Of a stretch of DNA of 63,118 nt, positions 49,860-59,268 are shown piece by piece. A program made the position numbers and the translations under genes. Under the pieces are notes generated by a model. That model was not told where the DNA came from, did no database searches, and was given only the letters and a program-made list of their open reading frames with translations. This DNA comes from a virus. The first letter of the stretch is position 1, and each line of letters starts with the position of its first letter. The DNA lies in the IMG/VR virus record IMGVR_UViG_3300010042_000001, positions 1 to 63,118 of that record. The stretch is one strand, 5' to 3'.

Positions 49860-52800
49860 TTATCGAACCGCCGTCAGTGCGGCGGCCTCCAGGGATTGCA
49901 GCAAGTTATTGGCACCGGCCTCGTCGCTGCCGATGTTCACACGGCGGCCGTCAGGCAGCACAACCGTCGTATTGTGCGTGATGCCGGCGCCGGTAGACAG
50001 ACCGCGTGAACCGCCCTTTTTCGTCGTTTCCTTTTCCGTGGTGCTAGCCGTTGGCGTGGTGGTTGATTGTTCCGTGGTAGGCGCAGCCGTGTTCAACAGC
50101 TCTTGCTCCAGTTGCTGCAGCTCACGGCGCTCGTCCGCGCTCATGGTGTCGTTCGGCGTCACGAGCCCGTTGCCCTGGCTACGGAGGCGAGCCAACGCAC
50201 GCAGTTGACGTGCGCGGCGAGCCTTCTCGTTGTCCCGGTTCGCTTCCCCGTAGAGGTTGGCCACGTCGTCGGAAACATCCTGCTCGGTCTCCCCGGCCAT
50301 CACCCGTTCGCCCGCCGTGTTCAAGGAGTAGTGCTCCTTGTCCATGTTCCACTTTTTCTCGTAGGCGCGTTGCAGGCGTTCAACCGCCGCAGCCTCTTCG
50401 TCGAGGATCTTGATCTGCCGCTCCGAGAGATCCTTGGTCATGGTGTAGGGCATGAGCAGCTTGGCCATCGCGTCCGACACATCAGCCAGTTTGGTGATCT
50501 GCTGGCCACGGGCCGCCGTCTCACCTTGCACCGCCGTCGTGAGCTGCTGTGTGAGGCTCAGGTCGCTCTGGCGAATGCGCAACAGCTCGCGCTGGGCGCC
50601 GAGGCTCTTGGTCTGGGTATCGATCAACTGAATGCGCAATTGCAGCTCCTTTTGCTTGATCAGGTTCAAAGGCTCGTCCACCTTGAGCTGATCGAGCTTG
50701 GCCTGCAGCTCGTCTTTCTGCAGTTGCAGCTCGATGGCCTTGATCTCGATGCTGATCCGATCCACCTCGATTTTCTTCTGCTTGGCATCACGCTCTGCCA
50801 TGGTGGCCAGAGTTAGTTGACCGCTCATGCGATAGCTGTTGGCCTTGGCTTCCGCCAGTTGCACCTCCCCATCCAACGACGCCTGCGTGGCCTGCAGCGC
50901 CACTGTCTTGGCCTGCGCCTCGACCTGCAGATTCTTCACCAGGTCCGCCACCGAGTCGCGGTAACGGAAAGTCGCCTCGGCCAGTTGCTGCCTGATAGCT
51001 GCCACCTCCGCGTCCGTCTTTTTGCCCTCCAGTTGCAGTCGTTCGTACTCCTGCAACGTGGCGGTAAGGCGCTCCATTTCCGCACGGAACAAGCCCATTT
51101 GCTTGGACTGGTCACCATAGGACTGGGCCACCAAACGGCGGGCTTGCACCTCTTGCTGCGCCGCGCGCGATGCCGCCTCGCTCTGTGCGACCTCTGCCTT
51201 ACTCGTGTTGATCTTTTTGTCCAGCTCCAGGGTCTGCTGGGCAATGGCCTCGGTGGTAGCGCCTTGCTCTGTGCGCGTCTTGATCAGCAGCACTCGTTGC
51301 TGGTCCAGCAGCTCCAGCTCGACCCGTTGCGACGCGGCCACCGACGCCAAGGCCGCCGCGTGGTCTTCGGCCGCCTGCGCGCTAATGCGCAGCGTTTCCG
51401 CCTCGTTGCCCCGGAGCTTCGCGACCTCGACCATGGTGTCGCCGATCTCCTTCACTGCCTTGGCCTGCTTGCCCAGCGCCTCGGTCTCTTTGGTCTGTGC
51501 GGCCAGACGCTCTTGGGACACCGCTGTGATGGCCACGAGCTGGGCGCTCAGGTCGCCCTGGCGAGCTTTCACCAGTTCGGTCGCGATGGCATTGGCCTGC
51601 TGGGCACGGGTCATGGTGTCCCATTGCGCGCCGGCTTGTTGGACCGCTGCCGTGGTGGCTTGTGTCGTGTTGCGCAGGTTGACCGCACTCACCGCTGCGG
51701 CATCACCACCGATGATGGCTCGGTCAAATGCTTCGGTCAGCGAAGCCTGCCGCTGGGCCGCACCACCCCAGATTTCACTGAGCGCTTCCCACGGGGCCGT
51801 CCAGGTGAAGGCTGCTGCCGCCAGCGTACCGCCGGAGCGAAGGAGTCCGCCGATGATCTCAAACAGTGCGTTCAAGGGCAGGAGCACAGAGCCTGCCGCG
51901 ACACCGAGTGCCCGCAACGAAACACCCAGCACTTCTGTCCAGCCTGCGTCACCCGCGTTCTGCGCCGACTCGGTGAATGCGTTGGTCAAACGGGCCCAGG
52001 TGTTGGCCAGGCTGTTGGTCTCACCTTGCAACTCCCGCAGACCCTTCGCAAACGCAGGGAAAAAGTCCCGCGCAGCGAGCTGGCCGCCCTCTACCAACTT
52101 GATCAACTGGGCTTCTGTAACACCAAGACCGTTAGCGGCTGCACTCAGCGCGCCCGGCATACGATCTCCGAGTTGTTGCCTCAATTCTTCGAGGCTCACT
52201 ACACCTTTGCTAGCAATCTGGCCAAGCGCATCAAGGGTTCCAGCGGTGGCGTCTGCTGAAAGGCCCAGTGTACCGGCCGTCTGCGCAACCGACTGAAAGA
52301 GGTCGTTGGTAACGGCAAGCGGTATGTTAGACGCTTTGGTAGCGGCACTGAATCGAGTAAAGGACGCCTGGATGCCGCCCACTGAGACACCGGCCTGGTT
52401 CGCTGCCGTGCGCAGAAACTGGAACTGGCTCGCCGCAATCGAGGTGTCCTTGTACACCGCGTTCAGGGCCTTGCGAAAGGTCTCCGTCTCGACGATGGTG
52501 ATCACGAACTCACGGCCGAGATCCTTGACCTTCTGCACCAGGAAACCGACACCATCTGCGATCAGGTTACCGGCCGCGATCTGGCCGAGCGAGTTGGCAA
52601 ACAGCTTCGTGAGGCGATCAGCCGTGGTGAGCTGGCCATTCAGCCCACGGATCTCGCGCTCGATGGCCTTGATCCTGGCCTCGCCAGCCGTGAATGCACC
52701 GGTCATGACCTGGCCAGTGCGAGCAGCCTCGGCCGCCACGGTGGCCATGGACGCACGGGTGCTGGTCAGCTCAAGCTGCAGTTGCTCGACCGAGCGCACA

Positions 52801-54005
52801 CCCAGCGTGCCAAAGGCGGTCTCGATCCGGCGGGCGGCCTGTTCCGCAGCCGTGGCGGCATCGCGTGCATCGGTCTCGGCCTTTTGCAGGGTCTCGCTCC
52901 AGAACCGCACATACCCCGCCGCTTCGACCAAGCTGCGTGCATCGGCCGCTTGCTTCTCGAATGCGGCCTGCGCAGCCAGCTCGCTCGCTGCCGCCTCCGC
53001 GATCCGGGTTTGACGGGCGAGCTGCGCTGCCGCCTCCGCAGTCCGCACGATCTCGTCGGCCTCCCGCTGCCACCGGCCTTCGTCGGCCAGGGCCTGCGCC
53101 TTGGCAGCGGCATAGGCGACCGCACCGGCCGCAGCACGGTTCTGGGCCGCCGTCATGTCGATCAGCTCGGCCGTGGCGCGGCGCTGCAGCTCGATCAAGG
53201 TGCGTTCTTCGATGGCCAGCAGGCGGTCTGCCTCCACCAGGTCGATGGTCTCTTGCCGGCGGCGCACTGCCGCTGCGCTGACCCCATTCAGAGCCGAGAG
53301 CAACGCCGCCTCTGCAGCGGCCACGTCCGTCGTGGACACCCCAAGGGCCTCGGCCGCGTCCGCAGCCCCCCGCATGGCCGTCTCCTGGGCCTCCAGGGCC
53401 CGATCTGCGGCTTGGAGGGTGCCGATGGCGGCTCGTTGCTGGTTCTCCAGCGTGGTGATGCCGCGTGCGGCCTCTGCAACGGCCTGGTTCGCCTCCCGCG
53501 TGGCCGAAGCCAACCCCACCTGCGCCTGGCGCAGTTGACCTTGGGTTTCGAGCAGGGCCCGCTCACGGCCGGCGAAGTCGGTGACGGCAGTACCGTTCTC
53601 GCGGTACTCCTGGCGCAGCAGCCGCAACGCGGTGGTGGTCTCGACCATCGCACGGCGGTTTTCGTCGAGCGCGGTTGATGCCTGCGCCTGTGCGGCACGC
53701 GAGCCCTCGACCTGGGTGCGCTGGTTCTGCAGCGCCGTGGTCAGTGTCGCGGCTGCGGCTGCAGCGGCCTGCTGCCGGTCGCCCAGGAGCTGCGCGTCGT
53801 CGGCCAGGGTGCGGAACGCATCCAGGGCCTGTGTCTGCTCGCCAATGCGGCCGATCTGGTTTGCCAGTTCCTGGAACTCCGGTGCTGCTGCACCACCCTC
53901 GTCGGCCAGTCGCTGCACCGCCTGCTGGAGCTGCAAGACCTCCGACTCCCCGAGCGTGTTCACGCGCAGGGTCATTGTCACATCACGTTGGTTCCGAGTC
54001 GCCAT
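49860..54005 (-). CDS. Tape measure protein
   Basis: 1381 residues. Long alanine- and glutamine-rich coiled coils at both ends surround a TIGR02675-like tape-measure domain (QFLRTAANQAGVSVGGIQAS; LEELRQQLGDRMPGALSAA) and a hydrophobic patch (SVLLPLNALFEIIGGLL). In siphophages length sets tail length: roughly 0.15 nm per residue gives about 200 nm. Confidence 0.93.
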   Translation of the reverse strand: MATRNQRDVTMTLRVNTLGESEVLQLQQAVQRLADEGGAAAPEFQELANQIGRIGEQTQALDAFRTLADDAQLLGDRQQAAAAAAATLTTALQNQRTQVEGSRAAQAQASTALDENRRAMVETTTALRLLRQEYRENGTAVTDFAGRERALLETQGQLRQAQVGLASATREANQAVAEAARGITTLENQQRAAIGTLQAADRALEAQETAMRGAADAAEALGVSTTDVAAAEAALLSALNGVSAAAVRRRQETIDLVEADRLLAIEERTLIELQRRATAELIDMTAAQNRAAAGAVAYAAAKAQALADEGRWQREADEIVRTAEAAAQLARQTRIAEAAASELAAQAAFEKQAADARSLVEAAGYVRFWSETLQKAETDARDAATAAEQAARRIETAFGTLGVRSVEQLQLELTSTRASMATVAAEAARTGQVMTGAFTAGEARIKAIEREIRGLNGQLTTADRLTKLFANSLGQIAAGNLIADGVGFLVQKVKDLGREFVITIVETETFRKALNAVYKDTSIAASQFQFLRTAANQAGVSVGGIQASFTRFSAATKASNIPLAVTNDLFQSVAQTAGTLGLSADATAGTLDALGQIASKGVVSLEELRQQLGDRMPGALSAAANGLGVTEAQLIKLVEGGQLAARDFFPAFAKGLRELQGETNSLANTWARLTNAFTESAQNAGDAGWTEVLGVSLRALGVAAGSVLLPLNALFEIIGGLLRSGGTLAAAAFTWTAPWEALSEIWGGAAQRQASLTEAFDRAIIGGDAAAVSAVNLRNTTQATTAAVQQAGAQWDTMTRAQQANAIATELVKARQGDLSAQLVAITAVSQERLAAQTKETEALGKQAKAVKEIGDTMVEVAKLRGNEAETLRISAQAAEDHAAALASVAASQRVELELLDQQRVLLIKTRTEQGATTEAIAQQTLELDKKINTSKAEVAQSEAASRAAQQEVQARRLVAQSYGDQSKQMGLFRAEMERLTATLQEYERLQLEGKKTDAEVAAIRQQLAEATFRYRDSVADLVKNLQVEAQAKTVALQATQASLDGEVQLAEAKANSYRMSGQLTLATMAERDAKQKKIEVDRISIEIKAIELQLQKDELQAKLDQLKVDEPLNLIKQKELQLRIQLIDTQTKSLGAQRELLRIRQSDLSLTQQLTTAVQGETAARGQQITKLADVSDAMAKLLMPYTMTKDLSERQIKILDEEAAAVERLQRAYEKKWNMDKEHYSLNTAGERVMAGETEQDVSDDVANLYGEANRDNEKARRARQLRALARLRSQGNGLVTPNDTMSADERRELQQLEQELLNTAAPTTEQSTTTPTASTTEKETTKKGGSRGLSTGAGITHNTTVVLPDGRRVNIGSDEAGANNLLQSLEAAALTAVR

Positions 54006-54017
54006 CTGTCATTCCTC

Positions 54018-54056
54018 AAAAAGAAAGCCCACCGCTGCCGAGGCATACGGTGGGCT
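54018..54056 (-). terminator. Terminator between tail tube and tape measure
   Basis: On the minus strand AGCCCACCG and CGGTGGGCT form a 9-bp perfect stem followed by TTTCTTTTT. It lies between the abundant tail-tube gene and the tape measure, so it probably lowers downstream output. Confidence 0.85.
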
Positions 54057-54090
54057 CGGGCTGCGGGCAAGCCCCGCCACCTAGCGACCC

Positions 54091-54846
54091 TTAGACGACG
54101 GGATCTTGCATCACGACGATAAACGGAGCGTTCTTGCCGACAGGCGTTTTGAGCTTGCCGGTCATGGACACGTTGTTGAAGTCGTCGGCCAGAAAGTCGA
54201 ACGCGGAGTCAGCGGCCACGACAGCCTCCCACACCGTGACCGTGACCTGTTGACCGTCAGCCAGGTTGATGCCGTCGAAAATTATTTCGGCGCGAACGTC
54301 AACCTTGGTGGCGCCGGAAATGACCACGCCCGTGGCGGCCTTGTACGCACCGGAGACGTTCAAGCTGGCCGCGTCAGCGATGGCGCTGGCCTCCAGAACC
54401 ATGAGCAGGCCCAGTGGTTTGTTCAGCTTGTAGTCCGTGCCTTCGACATAGGTCGTGCTGCCGGCAGTGTTTTCCACGACGATAACGCCGTCCAGGTTCT
54501 TTTTGCCGATATCGACCCACGAGCCTTTTTTGATGGTTACCGGTGCGTCAACCAGCGTGCCAGAAACCTGGTTCAACGCTTCGGAGGTGCCCAGGAGCGC
54601 CATCAGCAGCACGTCGCCCACGATTTCCTTGAGGTCCATCGTGAAGTCGGCAGGCTGGTTCAGTTGCACGGTTTCGAGCACCTGGCCGTAGTCTTCGCGG
54701 CCCTTGCTGGTCGATTCCTTGGTCTCGACGTTGGGCTTGATCTCGAATTTGTCGGCCTTGTACGGGCCCTTGAGACCCTGCTTGACACCGGCCACGGTGC
54801 GGTTGATGAAAATATCGCCAGCGCCCAAAAAGCTACGTGCTGCCAT
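54091..54846 (-). CDS. Major tail (tube) protein
   Basis: 251 residues from the ATG at 54846 (GGAGAATC upstream; the earlier ATG at 54873 lacks a site). Contains GDIFINRTVAGVKQGLKGPY, an ADFTMDLKEIVGDVLLMALL segment and beta-rich domains typical of tail tubes. Position, own late promoter and following terminator fit a highly expressed structural protein. Confidence 0.8.
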   Translation of the reverse strand: MAARSFLGAGDIFINRTVAGVKQGLKGPYKADKFEIKPNVETKESTSKGREDYGQVLETVQLNQPADFTMDLKEIVGDVLLMALLGTSEALNQVSGTLVDAPVTIKKGSWVDIGKKNLDGVIVVENTAGSTTYVEGTDYKLNKPLGLLMVLEASAIADAASLNVSGAYKAATGVVISGATKVDVRAEIIFDGINLADGQQVTVTVWEAVVAADSAFDFLADDFNNVSMTGKLKTPVGKNAPFIVVMQDPVV

Positions 54847-54899
54847 TTCGATTCTCCAAAGGTTGGCCGCCATAGGGGCAGCGAGATAAAACAGTCGCG

Positions 54900-54943
54900 A
54901 GTATAGGTGGGATGCTTTCCCGATTGCCGACCGGACAATTTCG
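54900..54943 (-). promoter_or_regulatory. Putative late promoter P54
   Basis: On the minus strand a -10 TATACT (54905-54900) with no -35; the box CGAAATTGTCCGGTCGG lies at 54943-54927, with 27 bp between TTGTCC and the -10. The same box and spacing occur at 59223-59266. Suggests an activator-dependent promoter for tail genes. Confidence 0.75.
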
Positions 54944-54945
54944 TA

Positions 54946-55404
54946 TTATTGACCTCCTGGTAGTGTTTCCGCGATATCAACGGTGAAGTGCAAAACGGCC
55001 ATCACGAACGGCTGACCATCGGAACGCGCACCAATGTCGCGGCCACGGTAGTCCAGGGCGCCCACCCGGAAACCCAAACGGGTCTTCTCGAAAATGACTT
55101 TTTTCAAATCGCGCAGCGCCTGGTGGGCCGCTGTATTGGGTCGATCTGGGTCACACCGGAGGTACGCCACCAGGGCGTAATCCACACCGGTTTTTATCTC
55201 GGTGCGGTTGCGTGTATCACCGGGGTGGTCTAAGCCTTCGATAATCGAAATACACGGTATCTCGTCGTCGTCCACGGCCCGTTTCCCTTGAAACACCCGC
55301 AGGCCGATATCGGTTTCAAAACCATCGGCGATTTTGATCGTGCTGACCAGGGACTCGATATGCAGCGATACCGCCTCGGTCGTCTTGAGAATAATGTCAG
55401 CCAT
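54946..55404 (-). CDS. Tail completion/terminator-like protein
   Basis: 152 residues, mixed alpha/beta with a VRVFQG-like start region (GFETDIGLRVFQGKRAVDDD) and HFTVDIAETLPGG at the end. Occupies the slot of the gpU-like tail terminator upstream of the tube gene. Placement by synteny. Confidence 0.7.
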   Translation of the reverse strand: MADIILKTTEAVSLHIESLVSTIKIADGFETDIGLRVFQGKRAVDDDEIPCISIIEGLDHPGDTRNRTEIKTGVDYALVAYLRCDPDRPNTAAHQALRDLKKVIFEKTRLGFRVGALDYRGRDIGARSDGQPFVMAVLHFTVDIAETLPGGQ

Positions 55405-56083
55405 TCAGGACTTTCTGGAGTTCGATTTGTGCATTGTCGATCAGCTCGCGCTCCAGGTCCGCTGCCACCTCGTCCTCAATCAGCGGGATCTGATAGCGGA
55501 ACAGTTGGTACACGCTGGGCCCGAGCAGGCTGTTCACCTTGCCGTTGGCATCCCGCCGAAAAACGAGGTAGTTGCCTTCCGTATCTTTGCGGCCGGGGAG
55601 CGCGAACGCAGATCGCAATGACTTGCGCGAGCCCTTGTTGACTTCGGCGCCACGGCCGGCGGCCTTCTCATTGGGCTGGATGCCGAGTGTGGGGCGGCCA
55701 ATGCGCTCCGTCCACCCTGGCCACCGGCCGAATTTCTTGCCCATGCCGAGGATCAGCGCGTTGTTCCACGTTACCGGCTTGACCTCCTGCGTGGCGTCGT
55801 AGTGCGAGAGCTGGGTCTGGAACCCCTTACCGCCGGGGGACGTGATCGATGCCTCGGGCTTGCTGTTGGTGGCCCGCTCGACCGTCATCCGCCGGCGCAG
55901 GTAGTCGTCTGTGATGTTGATCCCGGCGCTGATGCGACGACGGGAGAGATCGTAGGTGCGCTCCACAACCGCATTCAACGCAGTCACCACCACGCGGCCT
56001 GTGACAGCCTCTGGGATCTGCCCGATGGTGGCGGCCAGGCGCTCCACCTGGCGTGTGTCTGCGGTGAAAATGAACGAGGTCAT
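55397..56083 (-). CDS. Minor tail protein Z-like
   Basis: 228 residues. N-terminal helix (VERLAATIGQIPEAVTGRVV) and the middle LSRRRISAGINITDDYLRRR match the prophage tail protein Z (PF06763) pattern. Sits between FII-like and U-like genes, as in lambda. Acts in tail completion. Confidence 0.8.
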   Translation of the reverse strand: MTSFIFTADTRQVERLAATIGQIPEAVTGRVVVTALNAVVERTYDLSRRRISAGINITDDYLRRRMTVERATNSKPEASITSPGGKGFQTQLSHYDATQEVKPVTWNNALILGMGKKFGRWPGWTERIGRPTLGIQPNEKAAGRGAEVNKGSRKSLRSAFALPGRKDTEGNYLVFRRDANGKVNSLLGPSVYQLFRYQIPLIEDEVAADLERELIDNAQIELQKVLNG

Positions 56084-56406
56084 GGCAGTGCGATCACGAT
56101 AAATCGGGGGTTCATGCCCGAGTCCTCGATCCGCTTTTCCAAGCGGTACACGGGCCCTGTCGGCAGGCCCGCCGCGTCCACGAATTGGAACGTCTCTTTG
56201 CCCTTGGGTGCCAGCTCAAACGGCACCGTGGCCACGTCCCTGCGGACGGTTGCATAGCCCCGGTTTCCTGCGCCTTCTCCGTCCACGCCGTCGAATTCAA
56301 CGTCTTTTTCAAGGTTGATTTTTACGACAGCACCACGGAAAAGAGCCCCCTCGCCCAGGAGGGAAAGGAGGCTCTGGGCTGCGCGCTGAAACAGCGCCAG
56401 GGTCAT
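56080..56406 (-). CDS. Head-tail connector, FII-like
   Basis: 108 residues. Sits next to the capsid gene, overlapping both neighbours by ATGA, and contains PFELAPKGKETFQFVDAAG and a polar N-terminus. In lambda the FII protein joins the tail to the head here. Sequence support is modest; synteny is strong. Confidence 0.7.
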   Translation of the reverse strand: MTLALFQRAAQSLLSLLGEGALFRGAVVKINLEKDVEFDGVDGEGAGNRGYATVRRDVATVPFELAPKGKETFQFVDAAGLPTGPVYRLEKRIEDSGMNPRFIVIALP

Positions 56407-57416
56407 GGTGCCGAGCTGTCCAGCTCGATCACTGCCTCGGGCAGCGTGTTCAGGTACAGCGGGCAGGAGACGGCCAGGCCGTCAATCGCCGAACCCCAGT
56501 CGTTCTGCTTCTGCTTGGCGTAGTAGGGCAGACCCATGGAACCCACCGTTTCGATGAACGGCGCAGGCGCAAACAGCGTCTGGAACATGTTCGGCACACC
56601 GGTGGGGAAGGCATAGCCCTTACCAGCCGGGATGAAGTCGCCCGCATCGGTGCCGCCTTCGTACACGGTGTACCGCACGCCAGCGAACTCGAAGTCGTCT
56701 TCGTTCTGTTGCTGGCGCAGGTAGGCGCCGTTGTTCCACAGCTCCCAAGCCTTTTTCATCTTGTCGTGGCCCACCAGCTTGTCGAAGTAGTCGGCCGCCA
56801 CGTAGGCTTTCACGCCCGTGAACGAACGACCGCCCAGCTTCGCCTTGATCATGCGCTTGATCGTCAGGCTGGTGGCCTTCGGATCGGTCGTGCTCGCTGG
56901 GTTGTCGATGTTGGTCTTGAGCGTCTGCTTGGTCATGCCGAACAGGTCGTACATGTCGTACAGCACAGAGGTGCCATCCGCGTCCAGCACCTGGCCCTTG
57001 ATACCGCCCACGCGGTGGTACTCGTGGGTCAGGTCCATCTGGTTTTTGGCCAGTGCCATGCGCTCGCGCACCAGTTGCAGGATCGGCACCGTTTCGTCTT
57101 CCGAGCCGAAGGCACGAACGCCCAGAATCTCGTCCGCTTGGACGTTCCAGGATTCGGCCATGTGCACGGCGGCTACAGGGATCAGCTTGCGGCCCTTCGT
57201 GTGCACCGGCTCAGGCACGCCACCGCGAGGCGACGTAGGCACCAGCTTCAGCTCGGAGCCCTTGCGTTCGATCATCATCACGACGCCGGTCATACCGGCG
57301 GACGAGTACAGGCCGCTGTCGCCGATCTGGGTCGGGACGCGCGGAATGTCGATGATGGTCTGCGTGAGTGCCGACAGGCGGAACGCATCGTTGTTGAAAA
57401 TGTCAAGAGTTGCCAT
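56403..57416 (-). CDS. Major capsid protein, lambda gpE family
   Basis: 337 residues. Starts MATLDIFNNDAFRLSALTQT followed by TQIGDSGLYSSAGMTGVVMM, the gpE-family (PF03864) N-terminus; the middle carries GGIKGQVLDADGTSVLYDMY and LFGMTK. Builds the icosahedral shell with the decoration protein encoded just upstream. Confidence 0.92.
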   Translation of the reverse strand: MATLDIFNNDAFRLSALTQTIIDIPRVPTQIGDSGLYSSAGMTGVVMMIERKGSELKLVPTSPRGGVPEPVHTKGRKLIPVAAVHMAESWNVQADEILGVRAFGSEDETVPILQLVRERMALAKNQMDLTHEYHRVGGIKGQVLDADGTSVLYDMYDLFGMTKQTLKTNIDNPASTTDPKATSLTIKRMIKAKLGGRSFTGVKAYVAADYFDKLVGHDKMKKAWELWNNGAYLRQQQNEDDFEFAGVRYTVYEGGTDAGDFIPAGKGYAFPTGVPNMFQTLFAPAPFIETVGSMGLPYYAKQKQNDWGSAIDGLAVSCPLYLNTLPEAVIELDSSAP

Positions 57417-57460
57417 TTTGTTTTCTCTCCAGGTGAGTCAAGCTCGTTGTGGTACTTGGC

Positions 57461-58120
57461 TCACAGAGCCGGGGTGGCGACCTTGGGCAGGCCGGCCGTG
57501 CCACGGACCTTGATACCCTTGGTCAGCAACTGCGCTTCCGCCGTTGCGTCGAGGCCCGTCAGTTGCACGCGCGAGACTTCCGCGTCGCCCGTGATACCAA
57601 CCGCTTTCGCGTCGCCGGTGATCGCCGGCAGGCCGTTGTACAGGATCGCATCGGCCGAGCCGGCAGCGCCAGCAGCGGTGTACGGGATGTACTTGCCCGA
57701 GCCAGCGGCCACGGTGATGATCCACTCGTCGCCAGCCGCAGCGGGGGTGCCGCCAGCCGTCAACGTGAAACCAATGCCCGCCTTGCTGAATGCGACGCCG
57801 GTGGTTCCGGTGCCGATCTTCACGCCGTTGGGATCTTCCACGTCGAACTTGGTCGGCGCGGTGAAGGTCAGTTTATAGGCGCCAGGGATGCCAGCCGCAC
57901 CGACCGTGATCGTGCCGAACGTCGGGTTACCCACGTTGCCGGCAGTAGCCGCAGCGGAGCCCGTGGTCGCGGTATCGACCTTGGTCAGAATGGTGCCCGA
58001 CTTCACCGCCGTGCCCGTCTGGGTCACGATGATGTTGTCACGGCTGCGGTGGTTATTGGCTTCGCTAACGAGGAAGTCAATGACCGGCAGCAGGCCAGGG
58101 TAGAGGTGAACGGTTGCCAT
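57461..58120 (-). CDS. Head decoration protein, gpD-like
   Basis: 219 residues, longer than lambda gpD (110). The SRDNIIVTQTGTAVKSGTIL region and the Ala/Gly/Thr-rich, proline-containing beta structure fit the decoration family (PF02924); the extra central part seems inserted. Lies between protease and capsid genes as expected. Confidence 0.8.
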   Translation of the reverse strand: MATVHLYPGLLPVIDFLVSEANNHRSRDNIIVTQTGTAVKSGTILTKVDTATTGSAAATAGNVGNPTFGTITVGAAGIPGAYKLTFTAPTKFDVEDPNGVKIGTGTTGVAFSKAGIGFTLTAGGTPAAAGDEWIITVAAGSGKYIPYTAAGAAGSADAILYNGLPAITGDAKAVGITGDAEVSRVQLTGLDATAEAQLLTKGIKVRGTAGLPKVATPAL

Positions 58121-58143
58121 GTTGAAAGTCCTTTCGTACTTGC

Positions 58144-59196
58144 TTACTTGCTTGCTGCGGCCGACTTCTCGGCTTTGCTCTTTTCAGCAGCCCAATAGCC
58201 GGTGGCGGAAAAATCGCCTGCCTTGCTCTTGTTCTGCGGAGGCACGTTGTTCACGTGCTCGTCCTTGTCAGCCATCTTGTCCAGGAGCTGCGCGCGCAGC
58301 GTGGCGAGGGACATGCCAGCTTTGATCGCCTTGCCGGCCATGTCGGGCTGGTCGGCCAGCTTGCACAGCGTCACGGCCTCCTTGGCGTGGGCCAGGGCGG
58401 CGGTCAGGTCGCCTTGTGTGGCGCAACGCACCGAGAGCACCTTGGCATGTGCATCCAGGCCGGCGGTCTTGGCTTGCGCAGTCACCTGCTCAGCCGTCAC
58501 AGGCGCCTTGGCGGCCTCGTCCTCTTCAACGACTGGCGGGACCACGGGCGGCTCGACGGGTGGTGTGTTCTCGGCCTTCGGAGCGGGCTTGGCCTTGGCG
58601 TAAACCTTGGCCACGTTCGCGGGCAGATCGGCACGGGCCAGATCGAAAGACGCCTGCGCCTCGATAGCGTCGGAAACGTCGGTGGCCAGGCCGTTGGTCT
58701 TGGCTTCGGAGGCCGTAAACCAGGTGTCCTTTTTCATGAGCGGCGTGAGGTCTTCCGATTTCATGCCGCTGCGCGAGGTGTACGTGGCCAGGAGCGACGT
58801 ACCGATCTTGTCCAGGGTGTCCGCTGTGTCCCGCAGTTCGTCGGCATTGCCGGCGACGATGGTCCAGGGGTTGTGGAGCATCAGAAACGAGTTCGCAGGC
58901 ATCGAACGCTTCGAGCCCGCCATGAAAACCACGCTGGCGGCCGAGGCGGCAACGCCCATGGCGACCGTTTCGATTTTCTTGCCGGAGGCCACCAGGATGT
59001 TGTACATCGCGATACCGGCCATCACGTCGCCGCCGGGGGAATTGATTTCCACCCGCACGTCGTCGCCTTCGATGGCTTTGATTTGGTCGGCGAAGTCCTT
59101 GGCCTGCACGCCCCAGAATCCGATCTCTTCGTAGAGTTCGATTACTGCGGGCTTGTTGGCACCGACACTAGCTTTGATTTTGAAGCAGGGGCGCAT
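58144..59196 (-). CDS. ClpP-like head maturation protease
   Basis: 350 residues. INSPGGDVMAGIAMYNIL and GVAASAASVVFMAG (nucleophile S85), MLHNP (H108) and a NGLATDVSDAI region form the ClpP catalytic triad. After about residue 200 a Pro/Val/Ala-rich, charged extension probably acts as the scaffold, as in lambda gpC/Nu3. Cleaves portal and scaffold during head maturation. Confidence 0.9.
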   Translation of the reverse strand: MRPCFKIKASVGANKPAVIELYEEIGFWGVQAKDFADQIKAIEGDDVRVEINSPGGDVMAGIAMYNILVASGKKIETVAMGVAASAASVVFMAGSKRSMPANSFLMLHNPWTIVAGNADELRDTADTLDKIGTSLLATYTSRSGMKSEDLTPLMKKDTWFTASEAKTNGLATDVSDAIEAQASFDLARADLPANVAKVYAKAKPAPKAENTPPVEPPVVPPVVEEDEAAKAPVTAEQVTAQAKTAGLDAHAKVLSVRCATQGDLTAALAHAKEAVTLCKLADQPDMAGKAIKAGMSLATLRAQLLDKMADKDEHVNNVPPQNKSKAGDFSATGYWAAEKSKAEKSAAASK

Positions 59197-59222
59197 GGGT
59201 TGGTCCTTTTCAGAATGGCCGG

Positions 59223-59266
59223 AGTCTAAGCCATATCCTGAAAAGGGAACCGACCGGACAATTTCG
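59223..59266 (-). promoter_or_regulatory. Putative late promoter P59
   Basis: On the minus strand a -10 TAGACT (59228-59223) and the box CGAAATTGTCCGGTCGG (59266-59250), with 27 bp between TTGTCC and the -10, exactly as in P54. The start codon of the protease lies about 20 bases beyond the expected start site. Confidence 0.75.
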
Positions 59267-59268
59267 CG

